Shown in pieces: positions 1-12,546 of a stretch of DNA of 64,000 bases (positions within the stretch are counted from its first letter, which is position 1; each line of letters opens with the position of its first letter). The stretch is from Dirofilaria immitis (Eukaryota > Nematoda > Chromadorea > Rhabditida > Onchocercidae). The DNA lies in the NCBI GenBank assembly GCA_024305405.1, contig JAKNDB010000087.1, forward strand, positions 1,364,001 to 1,428,000. The letters are read 5' to 3'. A model generated the notes under the pieces. The model did no database searches. It was not told where the DNA came from and was given only the letters and a program-made list of their open reading frames with translations. The position numbers and the translations under genes are program-made.

Positions 1-29
1 ATCATTTAGTATGGTTCTATTAAATAAGA

Positions 30-215
30 TTGAAATGATGAATTAGAGCTTCCATAGACTTTTTCATCTCTGCTCTTGGCGGTGGAGAAATTTTTCTATC
101 TTCAGTTTTTATTGGCCCTTCAGGCATTTTTTCTATACATTGCTTTACTAGTCTAGTAGACTGCCTAATCTCTTCCATCCTTAATAAATAACGGTCGTAA
201 CAGTCGCCGTTTTGT
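30..215 (-). pseudogene. nuoD: Wolbachia-type nuoD fragment (nuclear Wolbachia transfer)
   Basis: About 60 codons read without a stop on the minus strand and match the conserved middle of NADH-quinone oxidoreductase subunit D (complex I 49-kDa, NDUFS2 family): [26 protein letters not shown] and MEALIHHF can be read in order. The wording ([25 protein letters not shown]) is that of alphaproteobacterial NuoD rather than of the animal mitochondrial subunit; this comparison is from memory. The match stops abruptly at both ends. Upstream there is an in-frame TGA with no AG acceptor, and downstream the frame hits TAA where the family continues. It therefore has no splice sites and is not a host exon. 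I infer a fragment of endosymbiont DNA inserted in the nematode chromosome. An old duplicate of the host NDUFS2 gene is the less likely alternative. Confidence 0.8.
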
Positions 216-683
216 TTAGTCGAGATTTCGAGATATCATCGTTTGAATTTTAAACCAAAAATAAAGATAATCAATTAGTAGAATATTCCTCATTCATTTT
301 TATATATTGTTATTCATATATATACATATCAATATATCGTTTTTTTTTTTTTTTTAGTTCATTTTTTTCGTAACCAGAAAAATGTGTAGAAAAGGTAAAA
401 AAAAATTAAACAATATTATCGACTTTATTGAAGTTTTGCATTTTATACTGTTAATACTTGTTAGAAATGAAATTAAGATTTCAATAGATCAGAAATTAGA
501 TCTCGGGAAAATCAATAAATCCCATTTTTATTTTTTTTTTTTAGAACATTGCAAATAGTTTGAGCGATTGTTGATGTAATGCTTGATTGTTTCCGGCTTA
601 AAATACATTTTTTTGTTTTGATATTATCAAAAGATGAAATCAAATTTTACACTTTTATCAATATTGAAATTAAAAAAAAAAAC

Positions 684-1671
684 CTGAATTATAAAAATGC
701 AAAAAGCACGAAAAGTATAGCATAAAGCGGCACAAAAGAAAACCCTCCGAATTATGATCCATCGATATTGGTGACAAAACATCACGATAAATGACATCAT
801 CAATACAATGATCATTATTAATTCTGTTATTATTATTGAATTTGTTATCTGTAACAAACAAACAAACAAAAAAAAAAACAAAGTGAAGGTAAACAATTTT
901 TATCATATAATTTTAGTCAAAATAATAATTTAAAAATAAAAATTAAAAATAATTAAAAATGACACATTCGAATTTCATTTTTCATTCAATTATAAAATTT
1001 GATAAGAAATGCATTGAGAAAATATTTCAATCAAAATTTTTTTTATATTTTAATTCTTAAAAATTCCTTACTTCCGGAAACAAACTAAACCATAAATCCG
1101 GTAAAGGAGATACGTCATCACGTGGTATCCGATCATGTGCCCATGCTAATGCTAATTCATTTGCAAACCATGCTAAGATCTGAAAATAACAACAACTATT
1201 TAAAAAAAAAAATAATTTCAATGAAAACGAATTGATCAAAAATGATCAAAATAAATGACTGCTAATTTACTCATTTCTTTAATCCTAATTGAATAGATTT
1301 TATTTTAAGAAACAATATCTAATTGCATGATAAATATTTCCTCATCCAAAATGCTAATTTATCAAAAAAGTGAAATTTTTTTTTCTTAAAATGAACTAAA
1401 ATTAGTTCATCTTTAGTTCATATTAAAAAATGAAAACATCATCAAACTTCAACAATTTCCTATATGTAATTATTTCGGGAAAACTAAAACTCCTTTCATT
1501 TTTTTGAAAAATAAAGTAATGTAAAAATGGAAGCAAAATATGATAGAATGGTCAAGTTGAATTTTAACTGAAACTTACCAAGAAAATAGTTGCTAGAAAT
1601 GTTGGTCCGTACTTTGGTTTAAATATCTTATCAATTTGAATGTCACTTGGAATAATCGTTATTTTTCGCAT
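684..1671 (-). CDS. Sphingomyelin synthase / SMS-related family protein, N-terminal exons (partial)
   Basis: Three exons in one phase: 1671-1579 (starts MRKITIIPSDIQ), 1179-1072 and 848-684, giving 122 residues, with GT-AG junctions all in phase 0. Exon 2 holds the family hallmark after the first membrane helix (HDRIPRDDVSPLPDLWFSLFPE, read in two parts: HDRIP then PLPDLWFSLFPE). Exon 3 is a pair of hydrophobic segments joined by QYRWIIIRRVFF, as in the second and third helices of SMS1/SMSr. The family moves phosphocholine or phosphoethanolamine head groups onto ceramide in Golgi, ER or plasma membrane. The catalytic half, with the two His-containing motifs, is not here and must lie beyond position 1 if the gene is whole. 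The nuoD-like insert sits where intron 3 should be. No other methionine precedes position 1671 before a stop. Confidence 0.85.
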
Positions 1672-2057
1672 TAAAATTTTTTTCGCTTGTTGCTTCGTTA
1701 GAAGAAATAAATATTTAGCAAATTATAAGAAGGTAAAAACACGAAATTAATTTCTTCCACTTCTATAAATAGTTAACTAATCAATTTCTAAAATGCTATC
1801 AAATTCGTTCTTAACATCAATTACTATGAGATCACATATTTGTTGAAATGCTTTTGAAAAAATGCAAAAAATTAAAAAGGCAAATTGTAATTCTGTAATT
1901 CTGCTTTTATAATTGAATGTGTAATTTAATCGGATTAAAATTCATTGTTCGAATTAAAAAAAAAAAAAAAAACGAAAACGTTGAAAGTTAATTCAAAAAA
2001 TTTTTTTTAACACTAATAACATAATATATAATGTAATAGAATTATGAATCATACTAT

Positions 2058-2208
2058 GATATCAATGAATCTTCCATTTGAAATTTCTTCAATTTGAGAT
2101 ATCAATGAATCTTCAATTTGAAATTTCTTCAATTTGAGATATCAATGAATCTTCAATTTGAAATTTCTTCAATTTGAGATATCAATGAATCTTCCATTTG
2201 AAATTTCA
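2058..2208. repeat. 40-bp minisatellite, about 3.75 copies
   Basis: A unit beginning GATATCAATGAATCTTC recurs with an exact 40-bp period at 2058, 2098, 2138 and 2178. The copies are nearly identical: CCATTTG in the first and last against CAATTTG in the middle ones. The last copy is truncated. This fits recent unequal exchange or slippage in non-coding DNA. Confidence 0.95.
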
Positions 2209-3344
2209 AAAATAATGAAATTTTCTATAATTTTCATGGGCAAAATATATGTTTTCGATGTAAAAAAAAGGATTTGAATAAATTAGGGAGTGAGAGAGAT
2301 AGAGAGAGAAAAAAATTATAAAGTAAAGCTTATTATAGCTTTCAATAATTAACATTCATTCAATCATGGTTAAACTGTGAATATGATAATGATTTCATGA
2401 ATAAAACCAAAGAAAATTATCAATTCGAAAGAATTCCTCTTATCAATGATTAAATATCATTATTTATTTAATGATAAACTACCATCGGTGACCAAAATAA
2501 ATAAGCGAATAAAAAGAAATTGAAGTAATTTTTAACGAATAATTTATCCATAAAGTAAAATTTAGCAAAATAAAAATAATTTATCGATTGGAAAATAATA
2601 AACCTCCCGGTCGGAAATATTCAAGCAAATGATATAGGAGTTATTACAAAACGATCTATGATGCATTATTATTATAGGATTTGAAATTATTGAAAATATA
2701 ACAGTGATCCTTTTTCACACTATAATTATCATATACAAACATTAAAATACTTTGATCGTTTTTTACAAAAACAGAAATATTACCAATTACTATCATTATC
2801 GATAGTAATAATTAATATAGTATTGTTATTGATAACGCCAAAAATTGTTTCAAAATATGAGAATCAAGAATTATATAAATTACTTACTAATTAAGATAAT
2901 AATATCAAGATTACTTAACTATTTCATGATACAGTGAAGTGTTTTTATTGTGAATATTATTGGCTTAGATTTGCCAATTTTATCTTTTTTCAAAGATATT
3001 TTAAAATGTTGATATTATTTAGGTGAAAGATGGAAAATATGTCGAGAATTTTTGAAAGACTTCAATATCTTTTTCCCTCGTTATCTTATTTTTAAAATTA
3101 ACATTTCCCTTTATTAGGTAATTAATATTTAAAATTATAAGTTATTTTAATATCTCATTATATTATTTCTATTTAAATATTATCAATTGCTTTTTCAATA
3201 TTTCAATTTTGTAAAAATTTATCAAATGAAAAATGAATAGAAGGATATGGTCAATTTTGTTTATATAATTTTCTTACTTATTTTTTGTTAATTATCATTT
3301 TAAGCATGAAGAATGTTCAATTTAATATTACAAATAAAAGTTTC

Positions 3345-3468
3345 CTCCTCCACTTTCTTCTCTAGTTTCTTCTGCCATTTTTCTCTCTATCAATCTCTCT
3401 TTCCCTCTCAATTCTTTCTCTCTCCTTCTCCTTTCTCTCTCTCTCTCTTTCTCTTCATTTTCTTCCTT
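3345..3468. repeat. Polypyrimidine (CT-rich) tract
   Basis: The plus strand is almost entirely C and T over about 120 bp, with several (CT)n runs. Confidence 0.9.
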
Positions 3469-3861
3469 CAATAAATGATTTTGATATGCTACGTATCAAC
3501 AAATACCTTGAAAAAAAAAAAAGAAATCTAACAAAAACTTCAAAAACGCTATTTTTTCTTTTCACTAAATTCAATTCAAACTTTATTATTATCAATAAAA
3601 ATTAGTAAGTGAAATGAATTATGCAAATTTGTCATTTTCATAATAATATTAATCATTAATTTTTTTAATTTTTAAATTAAAAAAAACGAATTTTAATAAT
3701 ATCTAAATTCAATAAATAGTACATAGTACATTTTAATCCATTCTATCCAAAATATCTTTATTAAATAACTTCGATTAAATGATGAAAAGATAAAAATTTA
3801 AAATGAATGAATAATGAAAAATAAATGATATTCTATTAAAAAAAAAAAAATCTAAAATTTT

Positions 3862-3918
3862 TCTTCTCTCTCTCTCTTCTTCTTCTCTCTCTCTCTCTCT
3901 TCCTCTCTCTCTCTCTCT
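3862..3918. repeat. (CT)n microsatellite
   Basis: Interrupted (CT)n repeat of roughly 55 bp with CTT interruptions. It is the second polypyrimidine tract within 500 bp. Confidence 0.9.
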
Positions 3919-6900
3919 AAAATATACGTGTCTTGTAATATTTTCACCTCATTTGCACAGAATATATTAAAAATTTCGTGCATCTTGTGATATGGAAATT
4001 CATTTCTCAATTGATAATAATTTTCCTATATGCTATTTTCGCTAATTATCATCATAAATATGAAAAGGAAAAAGAAATCAATTGAATTGCTAGATATTTA
4101 CCAAAGTGATTTAGCATTCCAAGGCTCATATATTATTTATCATTAATGAATAGTTCGAGATCTTTACAAACTTCCATCTAATATTTCTTTTAATTAATGA
4201 AGCTATGAAAAGGTAAAGTTGGAAAAATTTTACAAAAAAATATAATTCATTTAATTATCGTAAACTTTTCGCAAATATCTGCATGATTTAAAATTTAATT
4301 TAAAAGCAAAATCGCAAAGCGATGAGAATGTTCGAATAAGGAATAGGAAAGACTCAAGCAATTTTTGTTTTTTTTTTCAAAAAGAAATATCAAATTCAAT
4401 ATTAATTTATTTCATAAATAATCTTTTGTGATAAAAAGGCTAATCTGAAAATTTATAAGGTATTAAAAGATTTGGAAAAATGATGAAATTCGAAATTAAT
4501 TATTAGAAATGGATAGAAACGAATAAAAATGAAATGAATTTCTAAGATGAAATGATTCAGAAATAAGATGAAACGATTGTGGTATCTCGTTATCAGTCAA
4601 TTTTTCATCCCTCACAATTTGAATTATATTCTAAACTTGGAGAATTATTTAGCTTATTATTTGGATTTAAATTTATCGAAATCATATCAAATTTAATTTT
4701 TCATTTTAAAAAATTGAAATTGTAGGATAATCAGGCAAACAATTCAATTGATACAAACTAAATGATGCCAAAATATAGAATAAGACAATAATTAAAATTA
4801 AATCGATGGAAGTTAGTATTGAAATTAAATTGATGGCTGTAATCATAATCTGTAAATTTTCGATCGTCACTTTTCCTTATCATCATACTTTTATTTGTTC
4901 TTATTTTTGAAAAGAAAAACATATTTTAATAGTCATTTAGAAAGTATTGAATGTCTCGCCCATAATCTTTCCTAGCAATATCAACAATAGAAGGAAAGAA
5001 ATCTCATACGGACAAAGTAAACAATCATTTTGTTAATGCTCGATAATGATTTGTTGCTAGCATAGTAATCGTAAACATTGTCATTTCAATCATTATTTAT
5101 GATACAAATTGCATCTATCATCAGCTGATAACAATAATAATAGCATTAATAATAATAATAGATAAAGAGAGACACCTTACTAAATTATAATATATATAAT
5201 TATTTAAAGAAAAGGAGTCATTTGACATGCTTTTCCCTCTCATGTTATCTATCAGTTTTAAGAGTATACTTTAAAATCAATTCACTCCAAAATGAGTCAT
5301 ACGAATGATTCATCCAACTAAACGCTCGAAAATTAATAAGTCAAAGTTAGTTTAATATTGAATTAATTTGTATGATAATGACGACGATCACAAATGATCA
5401 AAAAGCATTACTGGTGATAACATTAAATACTGAAACGATCTATTCCATGCCAAATCATATACCGAAAGAAAATTAATCATTGCAATCAATCGATCTCTCA
5501 GACTATCAATCATTTCTTCAAGATAAATAATCATTTATATTGAATTCATAATATTGTAATGTCGCAAATTGAATGTTTAAGCTGGCATGTTTAGTGATAA
5601 CCTAATTATCTATACATAAATAAGAGAAAACTTTTGGGGAAAACTGGAGCAAAATTGTTCATAGTCAAAACTAAAATGAAACACTGAATGTCTAATGTCA
5701 AATGGAATCTACAAAATTAACAGGTAATTATAATAGAGTATTACACAAAATTTACAGTGAATATGATACTTACAAAGAAAATGAAATCTCTATCATTTTA
5801 ACTAATAAAATGAAATCATCATTTAAGTAAGCAGTAAATATATAGGAATATCATATCAGGATAATAAACAGATTTGAAATAAAATTCTCATCGAATAACA
5901 ATTATCGTGAAGCAAATATTATAGCACTTGATTTAATGATTCCGTTTAGAGAAAGAAACTTGATAGAATTAATAATTTGCAATTAATGCATTATATAATT
6001 ATAGTCATATTGATCAGCTGACTTATACTCATCGAAAACAAAATTAAAATGAGACGAAGTAATTATTAAATAAGATAAGGAAATACTGGCAATTCAGATT
6101 AGGATAATGTCAATAATAATTGAAATAGCAAATGTGTGAAAAATTATTAAGAGCGAATAGAAAAACGACCAATTTGATAATTGTATTTAAGAATTATGAA
6201 GCGATAATAATTGATGATCTTATCAAAAATGCAGCAAATTCATTTCTTAATATCCAATACAATTAGTTTGTTGTTATGATGCATTAATGCTTATATTACA
6301 AATATAGCAGGAATATTATTTATTAACAATATAATGAAAGCACATACTAGAAAAAATAGCAGAAAATGAAATTTTTTTTTGCAAAAATATTATCAAATTT
6401 TAAAATATAAGCTAAGTTGGGGAAAATTTAAATAGATATTTTATGTATTATTAAAAATTATCAAATTTGTATATTCTAAGTTATTTTCTCGATCATTATG
6501 AAAAATAAAAAATTACAAAATTCGAACTTTTCTATATAAAACTTTAAAAATGTAATAAAAATATAAAATAAATTGTCTTAATGTTTGTATTCACATAAAT
6601 ATATATTTTATTTTCTCTTTCCTTGAATGGATACTTTTATTGAATTTATTACATTTATTTCATATATCGAAAGAAAAGAATTCAATAATTAAGTATATTT
6701 AAGCAGTGAAAATAGAAAAATTTCTTACATTCGAATCACATTACCATATTATGAATTTGATCGACAAATATTAATCAAAAAAATTACTCGCTAAATTTTA
6801 TTAAAATTTAAAGAAAAGAATATTTTTTTTTGAGAAATATATGAGCATATAAATGCTTAACATATTTTATAATAGTTTAAAATTCTCGTCGAAAATAATT

Positions 6901-9130
6901 TTTGAAAAAAACGGCTAAAATAAAAGATATCGCATGATAAATGATAGAGAGCATATCTTGTTATAAATATAGTTAATTATTTATTTTCATTAATTTTTTA
7001 AAGCAAATAATATATGTAGTAACGAATAGAATATTATCATATCTCGATAATTGTCTGAATTTAATAATATTCTTGAAAAGCGATGATGTCAAGAGACGAA
7101 AAAAGGTCAATATTTGACATAGCAACAGCATATATAAGGTAATGCATTATATTACAACTAAGATTAATTATTCAAAATTATCAAGCAAATTATCCTTTGT
7201 TCTCCAATTGTTTACTAAATTATTGAAAACTCTTTCCGTTGCTACTTATCAGGATATCAAATTTATCTTCCATCTCTATCCGATCGATTTCATTCATAAT
7301 ATCAATAAATCGACATGAATTGGAATACATTGTCTAATGGAACCAATTATACATAATTCATAATTTTGCAATAAAATATTATTGATATTATATTTCAACT
7401 TCACCTCACCGATCATTAACTAATCAATTGGTTAATCGTCGAGAAAACTTTAACAGATATATTATTTAAATATATTATTTATTACATATTATTTATCTTG
7501 CATGAACTTTGAATCCCACAAATTTGAATTCCAATTATTTGAGTTTTTGATGTCTTAAAATTTTTAGAAAAAATCAATCAATGATGAATGCTTTGCGTTT
7601 TATTTTTACGAAAATCGCTTGAGTAATATCAAAAGTAGTATTTTTTTTTATTTTTAGTAGAATTGTTTCAAAATTTTTAAAAAAGACTGAAAAGACTGGG
7701 CAAAGATAAAAAAAAAAAAATAAAGACTGGGCAAAGATAAAAAAAAATCGAAAATTCAATCAAGTCAAGATAGAAATGAATGAATTCTTGAATGAAAGGA
7801 GAAGAGAGCTGATAATATTATTTATCGAAGATTATTCGATGGCTAAAAATTTGAGATGAAAATTTCACAAATTAAAATAAACACTCATTTGCCTTATTTC
7901 TAAATATTTACAAACTTTTGATTAACCAATTTTAACTTTTATTTTTTCATATGCAGGATTCTTTTTCTGTTTTAATTTTCGCATAGATCATATTACAATG
8001 AATTGATAAAGAAAGTTAAACATATCAAAAAAAAAAATCATGAATGTAATTAAGCTAACAACTTTTTTTGAATTGGTGACACATGTACGGAGACTTAGGA
8101 AGGCGAAGAAGAAGGAGATAGAACTTGATTGAACTTTAACAATTATTTCAACTGGAGTATAACACTAAGGTCGTTAGTTTCTTTATTTTCAATTATTTTT
8201 ATCAATTCAATTTTCTGTTTCTAATCAAACAGAAATTTAAAAAATTCAAACCTCAAAAAATAATAATAATAATAATTCTTAAATTTTGAAATCTTTGATA
8301 GAAGCAGTAACATGTTGAAATTGGTTGAATCTAAAACGACATTTGGATCGATATTTCCAATCAGTTAAATCATCTCAATCAATGGAATTGGCTAAAATTA
8401 GTTCAATCCAGCGTCTTAAAATAAATTTAAGGATAATGCATTTTCTCATGCAAGTCCACTATTTTGTTAAATTTTGAATTGATTAATATGATACTGGTTG
8501 AATATACGAGAGAGAAAATTAATTTTAATAATAGTAGGCTAAATTTGGCATACTATTATACATCCAATTTTAATATGAGATATCAATGAATGCCTAAAAC
8601 GCATATTTCCAGCAAGAAATAAAAATTGAAAAAGCATTTTAAGAAACAAAATGCAATAAATACTTGTTCAAGTTGAATGGTATTCGGCCTCGGAGCTCAG
8701 AGAAATTCCTATGAGATTGCTTTTTCTGTACTAGCAATTTTTTTCGATTCCTGTCGTTGGAAATTTTCAACACAAAGGTTTCTGTCGTTGAAATTTCAAC
8801 ATTTTTCTCATTTTCAGCTTGCTTTTTAGCAAATATAAATAAAAACATTTTAACTTGTTATGACTTTGTTATTCTCTTTTTATTTCTTTTTATTCCAATA
8901 ACATGAAAATTAATTAATCAGATTAAAGAATTTAAATAGGAAAGCAAATTTATGTTCCTTTGTGGATAATTAAAGAAAACTCGCTAATATTATTATTTAT
9001 ATCAAAATATTTTGAAACAGATTTTAAAAATTGTCAGATTATTTCTTGAATTTTTTTTTTTAAATTTGGCTTCATATGAAATATGTGGATGTACAAACAT
9101 AGAATGATAAGATGATAATGTTTATTATAG

Positions 9131-9199
9131 AAGAAAAAGATAAGGGATATGCTTCTGACAGCGATGATACGTTAACAGCTAAGCGAAGAATTATATAAT
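9131..9199 (+). other. Orphan exon-like island (possible last exon)
   Basis: After a TTTATTATAG acceptor-like site, a short frame reads EKDKGYASDSDDTLTAKRRI and ends in TAA at about 9199. The charge pattern and the acidic serine cluster look like a real protein tail rather than random AT-rich DNA. No partner exon on the plus strand was found, so the gene structure is unknown. Confidence 0.2.
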
Positions 9200-11778
9200 T
9201 CAAAACTCAGATATTACAACGAAGAAAAATGATTTGCATTTTCAGAACTCGTATTTTTAATTTGTTGACAATCAAGAAGTCATGCGAAAAAGAAAATGAA
9301 TGGATCGAATTTAAAATCAAATTTAAGATCATCGAAATCGAGTTTCTCCAGTAATATTTGTTTTCTGGGAATGAAATTTATAGGATAATAAAAAGAGATA
9401 ATTCAAAGTTCAAGAAATAAAATTTCAACTCATTCAATCATTGAAGCAATAAATTTTCAAATTTTTAAAAACACCAATTTCTCTTCTATCATCCGACTAA
9501 TTCATTTGTAGGCAGTATTATTTCAAACATTAAGACTGTCTAGTTATTTAATGAATTATATATGATTTCTTGATAATGTAAATTTAGATATGATAAATGA
9601 TATCGTCTAATATGTCAGAAGTGATTAGTTTGGTGCAGTCTTTTCATTATCCGTTTACATTTCTATGGCTAACAAATTAATGAATAGAAGTAAATAGAAG
9701 GGAACTGAAAAAGACTGATTGCTTCAGAAAAGATCAACGATTCTCAAATTTTTATCATTGCATAAACTATGGCTTTTTTTTCATTTACTCAATCTGAAAT
9801 CATTTGTACTACTTAGCCATTTTATTATTTTCTCTATTAGATTAGCCAATTTTTAATTTCGAGAGCAACAATGAAAAATAGCATTCTCGACACAATTTGG
9901 AATTTTCGAAGATATACATTGCCATGCCACATTCTTTTCGTCAATCATTATCATCATATTTACATTGCAATATTTAAAGTGGATATTTTATAAAATTAAT
10001 CTAAACTTTTAATTACTTAAAATTGATTATTTTGACAAGTAAAGTTTTCCAATACTTTTAGACAAAAATGCAAAAATTCAAATTAATTCATTTCAAATAC
10101 AAGAACATCGGAAATACTTTTTAGCAATAAAATGAATTAATCCAATCGAATATCCATAGAGATTGCTCTCTTGCATGAATAATTTTTGCGTTCAGTTTCA
10201 TTTTGTTACTTGTTCCAAATGTTATCTCTTTATTTGAATCTAAAAAAAATCTTTGATTAACTCACTTTAGCGACTTTCTTGAATACTTTTGCTATAGTGT
10301 TCTAATCAGTTAGAGTATATATAAATTAATTATTTCATATTATTTTCAATTGAAGAAATGCTGCATAAAATATGGAATTGTTTAATATTCGTATGCAAAA
10401 TATTTTCCATCAATAGAAGTGAGAAATTTACTCAAAATGTCAAATATATGACATTAATATTTCAATTAGATATCACTTCTAAAAATCATAAATTTTTATG
10501 AATTTTGACAGAAATTCAATTGCGACGCTGATTAGTTGCAAATAAGTGATGCCAAGAAATATTGAGAAATCCTAATTAGAAAACGTTTATTGACATTTTT
10601 AATCCACTTCCAACTTCTGGTAGATTAATTCTGCCGTGATCGATAATAGTTTCTGACAAAATTTGCATGGAAATTTCGGAACAAATTTCATATTCACTAA
10701 AAATATAAATAATATATAAATAAAGCAATAATATGAACAGCTTCATTTATATGTTATAGCTGATTTTGTGAAGCTGTTTTTAAACTGGAATGTCGGGTGA
10801 AATATTTTTAACTTCGATGTGAAGCCAGTTAAGAAGCGCAAAACTCAGGCTCGTGAAAATCAGGTGAATTTCTCGATGTTAGTGTTTTGAACTTTTCCTG
10901 ATATGCAATGATTATTGATGATGATCTGAGATAATTTATATTTTGATTCAAATTTAGGCATATCAAACATTGATAGTAGTGGATTTGCGAAAGTTAGATA
11001 GAAAAAAACACATTCTTAACATCCTAATAGAAATGCAAGAAAATAATGAATAAATTGATATTAATTTTAAAAATATATCAATTAATCAATTTGAAATTTT
11101 ATGCTTTAATCTTCTTGTTGATATCATAACTTTCAACTTATCCAAATTTTATCATTTATTTCAAGCCAAAAGAAAAACATACAACAAGCTAATTGCATAA
11201 ATACTGGAATATTTACCACATATGCATTTCATTTCTAATGTATATATTAAGTACATTACTGAACAATGCAAGGAATGGCAGAAGAAGCGAATGATATATC
11301 ACAAACATGGAATAGAATAATACAAAATGATAATAGTTGATATAGTTTTACTACTTTTTACATATTTTCATAAACAAACTATTTTATAAATGAAGATCAA
11401 ATTTTATAATTTTAATTTTGATAAGAAATAGTAGAATATAAGATATCATCGGGTAATTTTACAAAAAAAAAAGAAATTACTGAACACTGGATTTTTGATC
11501 GTTTATATTCTATCCGTTTAAACCTGAATATTTCAAGTTTCCATACTGAAATAAATTAAAATAAAATCATATAGTATTCAATGTATCACTCCGATATTAT
11601 TGTATTCTAAAATATATTGCATGATTCTCTTTTATTGGTAGATGTGTTAAGCTATATAAAGAACTTTTCGAAAAATGAAGACATATCATATCAATTTGCA
11701 TATATAAAAGTGTATATATATTAGATTAATAATAAGAATAAATGATATGCTAAAAGGTTTAATTTTTATCATTCATAG
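9200..11778. other. Non-coding AT-rich stretch
   Basis: Nothing is recognised with confidence. A 32-codon minus-strand frame at about 10577-10672 (contains DHGRINLPEVGSG) has a coding look but no splice context. Confidence 0.5.
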
Positions 11779-12319
11779 ATGGAATCAACAGAAAATAAAG
11801 AAGAAAATATAAGCTTAGTAGAAGGTAGAAGTGAAAAGAAAAACATCAAAACAGCAAACTTGATGAAGGTGTTTGGAAACGAATTGATTATGCAAAAGCT
11901 AATGCGGTATGGTTCGATTTTTTCTTAATTTTAATTTAAAATAAAAATTCGAAATATACTAATAATTCATCAAAATTATTGCAAATAATTTTATTCGAAA
12001 AAAAATTGAAAAATAAAATTTAGTTCACGCAGAATTTAGATAGACACACTGGGTTTTATGGCGGTAGTAAACAAAATGAAACTGAACATTCGGCAATTCG
12101 AAGGAAACCTCACTCAAATATGCTAGAAGTTGAATATTTAAATAATGCTTATTAATAACATTTTCTAATTTTAATTTCTAGATATGTTGTAATTATCAGC
12201 GATCAATAGATAAGCTTATATCAAAATATCCAAGTTACTGCACTATTCGACGACAAACATATAGTTATCCCAATATTTTTGATATCAAATTATGCCCATG
12301 GCCACTGATGCAGAAATGA
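11779..12319 (+). CDS. Unknown small protein, three exons
   Basis: Candidate exons are 11779-11906 (starts MESTENKEENISL), 12033-12128 (NLDRHTGFYGG...NMLE) and 12182-12319 (ICCNYQRS...CPWPLMQK, then TGA). Exons 2 and 3 are both in phase 0 with clean AG/GT borders (CACGCAG, GAA|GTTGAA, TTTCTAG). The protein would be about 120 residues. The last exon has four cysteines in the pattern CC-x16-C-x17-C. Exon 1 ends two bases into a codon (ATGCG|GTATGG) while exon 2 needs phase 0, so one base is missing or exon 1 belongs elsewhere. An acceptor-like CATTCATAG stands directly before the ATG. No signal peptide is seen in exon 1. I do not recognise the family. A secreted cystine-rich factor is conceivable but unproven. 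Confidence 0.45.
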
Positions 12320-12380
12320 GGGATAGAGGGAAAGAGAGAGAGAAAGAGAGAGAAAGAGAGAAAGAGAGAGGAAGGGAGGA

Positions 12381-12411
<31 letters not shown>

Positions 12412-12412
12412 G
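12316..12412. repeat. (GA)n polypurine tract
   Basis: About 95 bp of interrupted GA/GAAA repeats directly downstream of the stop codon of the unknown small gene. It is the purine-strand counterpart of the CT tracts near 3.4 and 3.9 kb. Confidence 0.95.
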
Positions 12413-12493
12413 ATGAACTTTTCATTTAATATTAGGAAATTTCCTGAAACGCCGAATTCTTACGATTCTGATCCTTTCTTGAACAGCAATTAA
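12413..12493 (+). other. Short coding-like frame between two unknown genes
   Basis: A frame from ATG at 12413 reads MNFSFNIRKFPETPNSYDSD and onward to TAA. Inside it, TTAATATT-AG at about 12436 could be an acceptor for a terminal exon. The residue make-up (KFPETPNSYDSDPFLN) looks protein-like, but I could not join it in phase to either neighbour. Confidence 0.2.
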
Positions 12494-12546
12494 ATAATAC
12501 TATCATGTTCCCATTTTTAGCTGCAAATATTTCACTTTAATTTTAG

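Larger units (their letters stand above)
1700..9100. other. Gene-poor AT-rich stretch
   Basis: No protein-like reading frame with usable splice sites was recognised here. It holds a 40-bp minisatellite near 2.06-2.21 kb, CT-rich tracts near 3.35-3.47 and 3.86-3.92 kb, short A and T runs, and a near-duplicate of about 30 bp at 7679-7745. A 69-codon minus-strand frame at 8639-8848 is open but shows no family likeness. Part of the stretch nearest 1.7 kb is presumably the upstream region of the sphingomyelin-synthase-family gene. Confidence 0.6.

Noticed and set aside
627..906. Two overlapping hydrophobic frames in different phases
   Set aside because: Only the frame joined at 848-684 fits the sphingomyelin-synthase family; the other is a shadow.
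3345..3918. CT tracts considered as CRISPR-like or satellite arrays
   Set aside because: Simple-sequence pyrimidine repeats without spacers or a fixed period.
7574..8848. Open frames of 61 and 69 codons on the minus strand
   Set aside because: Phe/Lys/Asn-rich composition typical of AT-rich DNA, no splice partners and no family likeness.
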